Origin: Siphonodentalium dalli
Taxonomy: Eukaryota > Mollusca > Scaphopoda > Gadilida > Siphonodentaliidae
Length of the DNA: 64,000 nt
Direction: 5' to 3'
NCBI GenBank assembly: GCA_032622095.1
Contig: CP136069.1
Span: forward strand, 105,554,278-105,618,277
Both the position numbers and the translations under genes were made by a program. The notes under the pieces are model-generated. The model did no database searches. It was not told the origin of the DNA and saw only the letters and a list, made by a program, of their open reading frames with translations. This document shows, piece after piece, positions 22,088-32,081 of the stretch (positions are counted from its first letter, which is position 1; each line of letters begins with the position of its first letter).

Positions 22088-22420
22088 GTTGTTATTTTAA
22101 CGGAATTCTGAGTTGGTCATTCGTAAAACCAATATATTTTATATTCTATAATTACAATCATGGGTATATAATATATGATCTTGAGCGCGTTACCATTTCT
22201 GACATTGGTTTTCTTGGTTAATCTGCGGCCTACTATAGTGAAAGAACTGTGTGAATAGCGTGTCAGTTTATATATGCTAGGCATGGTACCCTTCCCCTCT
22301 AAATACTGATTAGAAATTTGAACGAGAACAATTTCAACCTATATGTGATGTACAGTTTCCAACTAATGTTGTGTCAGGCATGACATTCCAACTGTTAATA
22401 ATGTTTACCCCACCCCATGC
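22088..22420 (+). repeat. Repeat R, central and 3' part
   Basis: Starts at 'ttgttattttaacggaattc' directly after the LINE tail and matches 9985-10322 closely. The last 55 bases (22366-22420) recur at 27564-27618. Confidence 0.8.
22366..22420 (+). repeat. 55-bp direct repeat, left (target duplication)
   Basis: 'atgttgtgtcaggcatgaca' through 'accccaccccatgc', identical by eye to 27564-27618. It brackets the minus-strand LINE and is best read as its target site duplication. Confidence 0.8.
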
Positions 22421-22800
22421 TCTCGACCACACCCGTACGTATACACGATCGCAAACACACACAATCGTACACACATACGCTATGGTGTACTATCACAACA
22501 ACACTCAATAAGAGCATATCGGTGCAGTTTTCCCCACATGTCCACAAACACATATATTCAAACCAACCCACAAACATCAGACAAATACATCTGGAAGACA
22601 CACAAACGTCAATGCCTTTGTGCAGTCTTACCGACTCTGAGCCGACCATTTCCCCAGCACCACTCATGTATATATTTTACTCATGTTTATTTATTTTGTC
22701 GCGTCTTCGGATTCTATGGACAGGACAGAAGGTGGTACATTTATATGTGACTTGGGGCGTGTCAGCATATACATTGTAAACAATGCATCCGCGTGTATAT
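22421..22800 (-). mobile_element. LINE 3' UTR piece (left of nested LINE)
   Basis: Corresponds to 10741-11120 of the other copy. About 415 bases of the terminal 3' UTR and tail seen there are missing here, exactly at the 55-bp repeat. 22538-22800 is duplicated at 26139-26401. Confidence 0.8.
22538..22800 (+). repeat. 263-bp direct repeat, left (target duplication)
   Basis: Identical to 26139-26401 apart from a few substitutions, offset 3601. Both share a base ('tatggacagg') that differs from the third copy ('tatgggcagg', about 11034). This supports one duplicating the other. Confidence 0.85.
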
Positions 22801-25800
22801 AGTTTAAACATATTTATTTGTCTGATTTCAATAACACATATAGGAAATGATACATACATTTTTATATAGACAATGGGATTGGAGGACAAGTGCTGACTCA
22901 CGTATGAGTACCTCCTCTCCCATTTGCTATTACACTGAAAAATAAATCAAGAATAATGGCATTGCAACATGACTACCAAAGGCAAGTTGAACTTATATAC
23001 ATGTACATATCACCGGTCGTTTCCCGCCCCCGAGCCAGTCTTGTGTTTATATATGAATTACTTGAAGGTCGTCTTTGATTGAGTCATTTGCTGGCTTGTA
23101 TATGTATTTGCTAGACTTAGTCAATAGAATCTAGTTTTGTCTCACAGATGAATGATTGTACAGCTAATAAAAAAAAATCATTGTCGCAATCGGGTAGAGC
23201 AGGGTATCCAAATAGCAGAATTTATAGTGAGTAAATATTATAAGGAAGTAATTTATTCAATAGGCGAATTCTTGGGATCGAATGTAGGCAACAATCAAAG
23301 AAATAATGGAAGGCATTTTCTTCTCCATTTCCACATGGGCAGTCTTTGCAACTTGCAATGTAATTTTGAACCTTATCTGATAGGAGGTTGCTACATTCAC
23401 ATCTTAATCTGCAGTGATATATATTTTCAGTCCGCTTTCCTACATTGTAATATTTGGGGGGTTTGGGTATTTCTGGTTTAAATGTGTTTAGATAACATTG
23501 TAGGTTAGATCTCGAGTCTTAATTCTGGTTGCATTCCAATTTTGTACACACGTGGGCATGAATGTTGACTCCATTCTTTTTGTATTAGGTTTAAAATGTA
23601 TAAAGTTTGATGCAAATCTAGTATCGTGGTCGCTTATATCTGAGAATTTTGGGGGAAGTAAGTCAACTAAATATTTGGGCACTTTGTGATTGACAATGTT
23701 ATGAAAAAGTAAAAGTCTTTTTGTTTGTCTTCTTTCTGAAAGTGTTTCCCAACCCATTTCGGTTAGTATTCGTTTGCGAGGTACAGATCTCGTACAGCCA
23801 CTTATAATGCGTGCGGCTTCATATTCTACATCATCTAGTTGTTTGAGTAACTTGTCTGGTGCTCCAGCCCAGACACCACTTGCATATTCCATGATTGGGC
23901 GTTCGTGTGACAAATAGAGGATTTCAAGAGTTTTGCGGTTTAAAAGATACTTGAGTCTTCGTAGTTGGGATAATTTAGCATAAGCTCTGGCACATACATT
24001 TTCTATATAACTGTCCCATGTTAAGTCGTCATCTATTTCCATGCCTAGATGCCTGTGCTGTTTAGAGTAATCAAGTCTCAATCCATCAAAGGTTATGAGC
24101 GGTCTCTCAAGGTTTTGAGAACTTGTGAAAAATAGTAATTTTGTCTTAGAATTATTAAATTTAACTATCCATGTGTCCGCCCACTTTCTTATTTTCTCCA
24201 TATCGTTATTTACACTATGTTCAAGGCTTTGTATGTCCGTATCAGATTTTATGAGGCATGTGTCATCGGCGTATAGTCTGATTTGTGATTCTATGTTGTC
24301 AGCAATATCGTTTATATAGATTAAAAATAGCAGGGGGCCGACTACGGACCCCTGGGGGACCCCTGCTGTTACTGGCGAATATTTAGAAAAGCTAGAATTT
24401 ATTTGCACCCTTTGTTGCCGCCCGTCAAGATAATTTGTGAACCATTTATGCAAGTGTCTGTTATTCCATAGTGTTTTAATTTGAGTAACAGACCTTGGTG
24501 CCATACTTTGTCAAACGCTTTCGAGATGTCACAGAAAACAGCACACGTGCTTTGTTCATTGTCTACAGCGTGGTGAAAAATTTCAACAAGTTGAAGTTCG
24601 GTACTGTGGCCTGGTATAAAACCGGATTGGTATTTATATAGTAAGTTGTTTGTATTTAAATGATTAAAGACTTTGTTGAATACCACTTTTTCTAATATTT
24701 TATCAATACAGCTTATTAGTGAGATGGGGCGAAAGTTATTTGGATCACTGCGGTCACCATTTTTAAATATTGGTATTATGTTTGCTCTTTTCCATGCCAC
24801 AGGGAAACAACAGCTCTTAAAAGATTTATTAAAAATATAATATAAGGGTTTACTGATGGAGCTGCATGTTTCCCTGAGCAATTTATTGTTTATCCCATCA
24901 GGACCGTTTGCCTTCTTAACAGGAAGGCATTTTAGAATGTCAAATATTTCTTTCTCATTTGTTTTAATTTCTTTTAAAAACTTATTGGTTCTATCTGCAA
25001 AGGTCGGAGGCTCCGTTTTATTGGTTTCTAGTGTGCCATGTTTAGTGAATATCTCATTGAGGAGTTCTGCCTTTTGAATCTCATCTTCAATATCCGTATT
25101 ACCTTATTTCAGTATAGGTATTGTATTGTCGGTCGAAAAATTGTTGAGAAGTTGTTTTACAGTGTGCCAGAATTGTTTTGGTTTAGTATTCACACTTAAA
25201 TTTTCGTCTAGATCGCTCATGTATCTTTCCTTTGCTGCTTTTTTAAAATTGTTAACTTTGTTTCGAACACACTTGTATTTGTTCCAATCAGACTCCATAT
25301 TTCTACGAACTGCCAGTTTTTTCAGTCGGTCGCGTTTTCGGTTATATTTTCTGATGATACCGTCAAACCAGGGTTTATCACGATTTCGGATTGTTATTTC
25401 ATGGTATGGGATATGTTTTTTGGAGACCTCTAAGAAGGTTTCAGTGAATTTGTCAACCATTTTATCTATATGCGTCGAGTCGGCTTCGGTATATAACATT
25501 TGTTTCCAGTCGATATTGAAGAGTTCCATGTTTAATCTCTCATAGTTGCCCTTTGAATAATTCCAAACAGAACGTTTGTAGGATTTTGGTTTATATATTG
25601 GGACACACACTTCAACCGACGTTGCAAGGTGGTCTGATACTCCGAGATCATTGATTTAATGGTGTCACTTATTATGATCGGGTCTAATAAAGTTTCCGAG
25701 TTTCCTGCTGTTCTAGTTGGTCCGCTTATGACATTTTTTTAGAGTAAATTTTGTCATGATTGACTGAAGAGGACCTGATCTTTTCAGCAAATCGCAGTTT

Positions 25801-26138
25801 AAATCGCCTACTATCACCAGCGAATAATTTACGGACAAGGTACGTTCGATCGCTTCATCTAGTTTTTTCCAATATGTCTCAATACATTCGTTATCTGAAC
25901 GGTAAGTTACGCAAAGAATAAATTTGTGCTTGGTTCCCACCTCAAACCATAAAATCTCATCGTCAATGCATAAAAAGTCTAGCAATTTAAAGGTGATATG
26001 AGTCGAGAAATATACGGCAAGTCCACCACCACGTTCATTCCTATCAAGTCGAATTGGAGGTTGACAGTTAGATAAGGTAATGTTTTCACTGGGAAAGTTT
26101 GCATTTAGATGTGTTTCGCTAAAGCAGATGATATCAAA
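22801..26138 (-). mobile_element. Jockey/CR1-type LINE, 5' truncated, nested
   Basis: Non-LTR element on the minus strand. It begins inside the endonuclease at 26138 and ends at 22801 just after AATAAA (reverse complement of 22813-22818). It is inserted in the 3' UTR of another LINE and flanked by 263-bp direct repeats, which is far longer than usual LINE target duplications. Confidence 0.85.
23488..26138 (-). pseudogene. LINE ORF2 (endonuclease + RT), disabled
   Basis: Minus-strand order: 'FDIICFSETHLN' (endonuclease, catalytic Glu), 'RGGGLAVYF', 'GDLNCDLL' (about 25800) and 'GVSDHLATSV' (SDH, about 25640). Next is a linker, then 'NNFRPISLISCIDKILEKVV' (24740), 'FIPGHST', 'CDISKAFDKVWHQGL' motif A (24510), 'GVPQGSVVGPLLFLIYINDI' motif B (24340), 'RLYADDTCL' motif C with YADD intact (24265) and 'HRHLGMEID' (24045). 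The wording of motif B is typical of the Jockey/CR1 group. Frameshifts fall near 25650-25710 and 24450-24500, with a single stop near 25104. The first part of the endonuclease is missing. It would copy its own RNA at nicked DNA if intact. Confidence 0.9.
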
Positions 26139-26401
26139 ATGTCCACAAACACATATATTCAAACCAACCCACAAACATCAGACAAATACATCTGGAAGAC
26201 CCACAAACGCCAATGCCTTTGTGCAGTCTTACCGACTCTGAGCCGACCATTTCCCCAGCACCACTCATGTATATATTTTACTCATGTTTATTTATTTTGT
26301 CGCGTCTTCGGATTCTATGGACAGGACAGAAGGTGGTACATTTATATGCGACTTGGGGTGTGTCAGCATATACATTGTAAACAATGCATCCGCGTGTATA
26401 T
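26139..26401 (+). repeat. 263-bp direct repeat, right (target duplication)
   Basis: Right partner of 22538-22800. On this side it continues into the host LINE ('gcatgcacaaccatacatac'). Confidence 0.85.
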
Positions 26402-27563
26402 GCATGCACAACCATACATACACTTACTTAAACCAACATACGACTATAGTATGAATTTAAATCTTGCATGTACATGTACACACCATGCAGCAACATATAT
26501 CAGTCAGGTGTGTTGGCACTTATGAGGCGCGTGCATGAACATGTACATCCAGAACTATACACTTACTCAAAGGACCACATGGTTATCATATAACACAATA
26601 TTTCGTTTTCGTTATCGGATACAGCCCATATACGGGAAAGCAATGAGAAGGAGTATCAAATTTGTGACAAAAATGTTGATATTGTGTCTGGAGATATGTC
26701 GCTCAATTATTCACGTGATTATTGGTGTTGACGCGCGAACTTAGTTACAATTGCTATTTGGTAGCTACTCCACATGTGGTTGGCCAGCTTTACAAAGAAG
26801 TTGATAAGCATGAGTTCAATTTGAATGGGACCCTCCATCTGAGCTGGTATGCACCAAAGGAAGACTGCTACCAGATTCATGGAAGATAGGGAGTCAAGAA
26901 AACAAGACGTGTCTGTACCAAGCAAGTCAATTATTTTATACCAGACCTGATTTCGGGAATGGCATAAATATGGATATTCAGTTATAACATGGACCACTTC
27001 ACAAGCTATTTCCAGTTCGCACAGCGAACAGTTTGAATTAAAATCATAAGCCGACTTTGCGATGAGTTGTCCTGCAACCGTGTAAAGGTGCTTATCTTGT
27101 GGGAACAGTTTACAGGATTTCCAAAGTCTAGACATGGAAAGAGAAGGTTGAATAGATTGAAAAATGCTGAGGTTTACATTAGATTTCACTTTACAACGCC
27201 AATCTTCTGTATATAGTTCACCAAGTTTATTTTTGACCATCCGTTTCCAGCTAAAGCGCGAGGGAAATTTGTATTCGCGCGAAAATGTTTGAAGCACAGT
27301 TGCGAGTTCTGTTTTCTCGAGAATTTGTGTGATGTCTTTAAAGAAAGAACTGCCAATATTTCCAACTAGGTTAAACTCATGCATTCTAAATAAGAACACT
27401 TGTTTGACAGCACAAAGCTCCGAGGAATGACAGATTGCGTTGGTTGATGTGATAACTTATCGATTTGATACCACACAGTCCTTGTGCGATGCATGTACTT
27501 GTTCGAACGGGCAAGCCTTGGAAATTTTTGATGCAACATGTTTACATGTGCCTTCTCAAGCGT
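26402..27563 (-). pseudogene. LINE ORF2 C-terminal part and 3' UTR (host of nested LINE)
   Basis: The coding end runs from 27563 ('LEKAHVNMLHQKFPRL') through a frameshift near 27380 to the stop near 26719. It aligns with the end of the plus-strand LINE at 18341-21303: 'LWKSCKLFPQDKHLYTVAG' against 'LWRCCRKFPRHKIAYLTVAG', at roughly one third identity, so this is a related family. The C-terminal knuckle has lost its last Cys (CSLC...HVITEY). The element is truncated at 27563, exactly where the 55-bp target repeat starts. RT core and endonuclease are absent. Confidence 0.8.
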
Positions 27564-27618
27564 ATGTTGTGTCAGGCATGACATTCCAACTGTTAATAAT
27601 GTTTACCCCACCCCATGC
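27564..27618 (+). repeat. 55-bp direct repeat, right (target duplication)
   Basis: Partner of 22366-22420. It is followed by 'atatagtgtaggtgag', presumably the original continuation of the target. Confidence 0.8.
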
Positions 27619-28190
27619 ATATAGTGTAGGTGAGTTTATTTCCACAGACCGAATTCCGGTGAGTTTGGTACACAAAGAACGTTGATTTTTGATATCCGAT
27701 CGAAGCATTAATGGAGTTTTCCACATATATGCATTATTAGTGGGAGGAGCTTACGGATGCTAAGAGACAAGGTGTTTGAAGAAATAGTCATTTTTAAAAA
27801 AACATTTTGAATAAAAAATTTATTTTAATTAATTACATTCTTTTTTAAATTTAATTTTTGATTTTTTTAGAGAACTTATTGCTCAATTTAACATTTAAAA
27901 AATTAATATTAATTTTTTTTTTAAATTAAAATGAAAAAAAAACAAATAATGACGCCTTTATAACTTCCGGCTGGAAATTTGGTTTAAATTGGTCCAGGGG
28001 TCGGGAACAGACATATACAAATCTTACTCTCTAATATTATAGAATATATACACCGGAGAACATACATTTTCGCCTTTAATTGTGAACGTGAAAAACATTT
28101 GTTATAACCATGGATAAATTTCCAACATCATGTGGCAAATATAAATTTCAGTAAATTATTATTTGACAACAAAAAAGTTATATAAAGAGG
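27619..28190. other. Noncoding; A/T-rich Helitron-like fragment
   Basis: 27790-28045 shares an A/T tract and 'ggtccaggggtc' with 3220-3420 and may be a degraded Helitron. The rest shows nothing. Confidence 0.4.
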
Positions 28191-28312
28191 ATCTACAATT
28201 CGTCCCCACTTTATAGCGGAATTTATGAAAAGAGTCCAGTAAAATAGGTCTGGACCCTAATTTACGGACGAATTTTGTAAATTCCGCTATAAACTGTGGA
28301 CGAATTGTAGAT
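28191..28312. mobile_element. 122-bp foldback MITE
   Basis: ATCTACAATTCGTCC at 28191 is mirrored by GGACGAATTGTAGAT ending at 28312. The pairing continues inward through 'tatagcggaattta' and 'aaattccgctata', so nearly the whole element folds into one hairpin. Neighbouring 'aaagagg' and 'tctattta' show no clear TSD. Confidence 0.7.
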
Positions 28313-29215
28313 TCTATTTATTACATGATCCAAAACTTCGATAAAACATACTTAAATCAAAAATGCATGTGACGTGAAATCTAACATCGGTTTCTATAAG
28401 GCCAGCGATGACGTTTCACGTAACTATGCATTGTTTGCCCGCGTAAAGATATAGTCCCAGATAAACAAAATACTCTTTCACGCATTTAATGGCGTCTATT
28501 TAATGAAATAACTTTTCAAACTCTTCATTCGTTAGAGTTTTGTTGCAAAAATAATGGAAGCCATAGTATTTTGAGACATAATAGTACGGAATGTAAGCAG
28601 ACGACAACACGGAAGTCAAAAATCACATGTATTTCCTGTTATGAAACAAACGTTTAATATCACAATTTATAAAATGAGTTTATTGAATGGAATAGGGGTG
28701 GGATCCTGTAGTATCATGTAATAAATTGAATATAGGCAATTCAACAATATCAAAATTAAGGTGAAAAAACGTGCATTGCATTCTATTGCTTTGTATCAAG
28801 TGACCGGCTCAGTCGCAGATATGTCGAACATATCTGCTAATGATTATTTGATTGACAGCCGTGGAAAGATCAATTGTGGTGAGATCCACATATCCTAGCA
28901 CTCTACAGTTTAATAGAACTGGTGTAAAAAAAAAATCCCCACTAAAAACAGAAGCATGCAGAATTGAACATGTGCTTTATGTATTGCGTTATCTGTCGAT
29001 TTTAATCATAATATTGATAAAAACAAAATGTGGTAAAGTCGAGTTCATCCTAAAACATCGATTATCTGAAACACAATTTATTTCTACGTGTTCCAACCGA
29101 CTTGTATACACAAGACTAATGTTCCCGCAATGTAATGTACTCACATTGTGCAGCATGAATTTAAAGGGGCTTCGCAAGATCACATTATATACTCCGTGGG
29201 ATAAATTTGCCAACT
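28313..29215. other. Noncoding, no gene seen
   Basis: AT-rich sequence. A 121-codon frame at 28852-29217 has no recognisable motif, low-complexity stretches and an equally open antisense frame, so I do not call it. Confidence 0.6.
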
Positions 29216-30199
29216 AAATGAGGAATATCTTTGCAACATTATTCCAAATGCCCAATTTCGTTGGATAGATACCTTTGTTCCTATTTTTGGTCAAAAATTG
29301 ACAGAAATGGTCATCAGTTGGAAATTTTCCAACCTTAGGGGGGCTGGCAGGTTGGAAATATATTTCCAACACTTGGAAAGCTTGTGTCCTGGTCCCTCCC
29401 CCGTGGCCAGTCATAAACTTCTAGTTAATTTAAGAAAACAATATTGTCATACATTTGGAAATTTTCCAACCTGAGTGGAAATTTTCCAACCTAGGGTTTG
29501 AAATTTCCAACAGTAGGAAGGCTTGAGGCTAGTCTAGATGTTAGGATTTTGCGATTTTCTTGTTCAGATTTCAAAATCTTCGCACACCGGGCCGAACCAT
29601 GGTCGGCCCGGTGTGTCATTGCCCCATACCCATGGCCAATACAAAACTGCTAATTAGTTTAGCAAAACAATATTCTACAAATTTGGTCAAACTTGTAGAC
29701 AGAAATGGTCATCAGTTGAAGAATTTTCCAACCTGAGGGGGAGTATGAGGTTTGAAATTTCCAACACTAGGCAGGCTTCAGTTGAGGCCAGTCTAGATGT
29801 TAGGATTTGCGATTTTCTTGTATAGTTTTCAAAATTTTCTCACACCGGGCCGAACAACCATGGTCGGCACAGTGTGTCCTTGTCTCTTGTCCGTAGCTGT
29901 GTACATTTGTCTGGAATTAGACCACTAGTTGTTTTTTGTTGTTGCAATTTTCAGGTTAAAATATCTGAATGTTCTCATACCGGGAATATAGAAATCATGG
30001 CTTAGGAAATTAGGCCTGAGCACTGAGGTACAAGGAGGGGGGGGGGGGTGCAAATGGAATTATGCAAAAACTTGTGTTGGTCTGATTCTGGCTCAAGGGG
30101 GGTGGGTGCAGTTGGAATTTCCCAAGGTGGACCACCTTGGGAAATTCCAACTGCACCCACCCCCTTGAGTGCACTGCACACCCCCCAACGGAGACCCTC
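29216..30199 (+). mobile_element. hAT relative of 17158-18332, left end lost
   Basis: Follows the subrepeat order of the complete element ('acagaaatggtcatcagttg', GC hairpins at 29582 and 29842, then the G-run block). It stops at 'aacggagaccctctta', a few bases before the TIR would finish. It is joined there to an inverted copy. Confidence 0.8.
30098..30168. repeat. Short palindrome at hAT fragment junction
   Basis: 'gtgcagttggaatttcccaa', GGTGG, then ACCACC and 'ttgggaaattccaactgcac' form an almost perfect ~35-bp inverted repeat. It is created by an extra inverted piece of the hAT right end. Confidence 0.85.
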
Positions 30200-30580
30200 T
30201 TAGGTTGGAAAATTTGCAACTGATGACAATTCCAATGTTGACCAAATGTATGACAATATTGTTTTCTTAAATTAACTAGAAGTTTTTGACTGGCCACGGT
30301 GGAGGGATCAGGACACAAGCTTTCCAAGTGTTGGAAATTTCCAACCTGTCACCCCCCCCCCCCCCTAAGGTTGGAAAATTTCCAACTGATGACCATTTCT
30401 GTCAATTTTTGACCAAAAATAGGAACATATGCAAATATTGGTCCAAAAACAATAAATTCCCCCCAATAAATTGTTTTATAATCAAACTAAAAGAACATTT
30501 TCAACCTATTGTTGGTGTGAAATTTCCAACTAATGTTTTGGCAGGTATGAAATTTCCAACTGTTGAAAATTTTGACCAAA
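30200..30580 (-). mobile_element. hAT relative, inverted fragment
   Basis: The reverse complement of about 17230-17590. Together with 29216-30199 it makes a head-to-head arrangement of two partial copies. At 30611-30625 a separate perfect hairpin, GCGGGT-TAG-ACCCGC, follows. Confidence 0.75.
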
Positions 30581-30725
30581 GTTGGGGTTGGTCCCGTGCT
30601 TCGCCCATCGCGGGTTAGACCCGCTCCAACATCATCATCATCATCATATTTATTGTCTAACATCTATATATAAGACATTCTAGACAAATTACAAATAATT
30701 ATATACAAATAATATATACAGTCAC

Positions 30726-32081
30726 GTGTGCACCATCACGCATCATCACCATCATTGCACTGAGCAATACTCAGTACTAACTGTCCAGCACAGCAATGAC
30801 TATACTATGCCTATTTATGATACCAGGTCGAAACATTTTATGAAGGGTAATCAGTCCTCAATGGGCTGTAGTTCAGACTGTTTTGTTTTAGATAAAAGCC
30901 TCGTCATGCATGACATGCATAGCACGACATGTCCCATTTTTAACGCGAGTGACACATACAATCATGGCAAAGTGGATGATAGATGCGCAACCGATTGTCA
31001 GTTAATCGCATGTCATAATCTTGTCAGTGAAAATGGAGTTACCTCCACTAGTATGTTAAACGGAAATCCTCTGTTGAGTGTTTTAACATTAAACGTGTGC
31101 GGATTAGAAAAGAGACTTCAATATAAAGAATTTGTCGATTTGATATCCAATTATGACATTCTGTGTTTCTCTGAAACAAAGGCGTTCTTTGAAGATAGCA
31201 TATCCATTCCAGGGTTTGAGATCTGTATTAAAAAAGGGAAACAAATTGGAAGCGGAACCCGATCGGGTGGGATTTTGATAGCGGCCAAAGTTGGAATACA
31301 TAAATACATTGTGCCCCACGCAACTGAGAGTAATAACGTGGCCTGGATCCGGGTAGACACGAAATGTAAAAATCAGGAAGGACTCCTAATAGGCGCCGTA
31401 TATATACCCCCTACCGGAACACGTTATTGCAACGACGACTGGGTTTTGGATATCGAACGCGATGTACGTAAATTGAGGAGGGAAAGCGAACTGTTACTTT
31501 TGACTGGGGATTTTAACGCCAGAATCAACAATGTGAATGATCTCAGCCCCGACCATGACCCGGGTGATTTACGTCATATATTTGAAAATAATAACATATG
31601 TGATAATATGAATTCTGTTATAACATGTATGAATGCAAATTATGTTATGGGTGCTAATTCTTATATTAGTAAGACGTTGCAGGTTCCCAATAGAGTATCG
31701 CAGGACAAAGGTAAGGTGAGTGCCTATGGATATAAACTAATAGCAATGTGTAAATCCATGAACTTAATTACTATGAACGGAAGATGTGGTGAAGACAGAA
31801 ATGTGGGGAAGTTTACTTCCTCAGACCGTACAGTGATAGACTACGCGTTGGGAACTAAGCGTCTCTTCAGTATGGTAGAAAACTTTCGAGTCGATGACCA
31901 CTGTCCCCTATTCTCCGATATACATGGTGCGTTACATCTGGTTTTGAATTTAAAGACACCAATAGTGTCTCGAGAAAGCGATGCTGATGACATACCCATA
32001 TCGGCACACATTGATGCCAGAATAAAACGTGGGACCCACAGAAGGGGACATATTTCTCTAGCAATATTGACCGCAATATGA
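30726..32081 (+). CDS. LINE endonuclease (APE type), frame 1
   Basis: A 451-codon open frame. Residues 1-115 are His/Ser-rich and unassigned. The endonuclease opens with 'LSVLTLNVCGL' (about residue 118). 'DILCFSETK' carries the catalytic Glu, and 'SGGILIAAK', 'GAVYIPPTG' and 'LLTGDFNARI' (Asp/Asn pair, 31507) follow. The domain closes with 'SSDRTVIDYAL' and 'VDDHCPL' (a DDH version of SDH). These are the catalytic residues expected for nicking target DNA. The frame runs out at 32081 while homologous coding continues in the next frame, so a frameshift in the G-rich stretch at about 32025-32050 separates it from the RT. The true start is uncertain. The ATG at 30726 only opens the frame. Confidence 0.85.
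   Translation: MCTITHHHHHCTEQYSVLTVQHSNDYTMPIYDTRSKHFMKGNQSSMGCSSDCFVLDKSLVMHDMHSTTCPIFNASDTYNHGKVDDRCATDCQLIACHNLVSENGVTSTSMLNGNPLLSVLTLNVCGLEKRLQYKEFVDLISNYDILCFSETKAFFEDSISIPGFEICIKKGKQIGSGTRSGGILIAAKVGIHKYIVPHATESNNVAWIRVDTKCKNQEGLLIGAVYIPPTGTRYCNDDWVLDIERDVRKLRRESELLLLTGDFNARINNVNDLSPDHDPGDLRHIFENNNICDNMNSVITCMNANYVMGANSYISKTLQVPNRVSQDKGKVSAYGYKLIAMCKSMNLITMNGRCGEDRNVGKFTSSDRTVIDYALGTKRLFSMVENFRVDDHCPLFSDIHGALHLVLNLKTPIVSRESDADDIPISAHIDARIKRGTHRRGHISLAILTAI

Noticed and set aside
28852-29217. 121-codon plus-strand frame
   Set aside because: No motif, open antisense frame of similar length, no supporting context.
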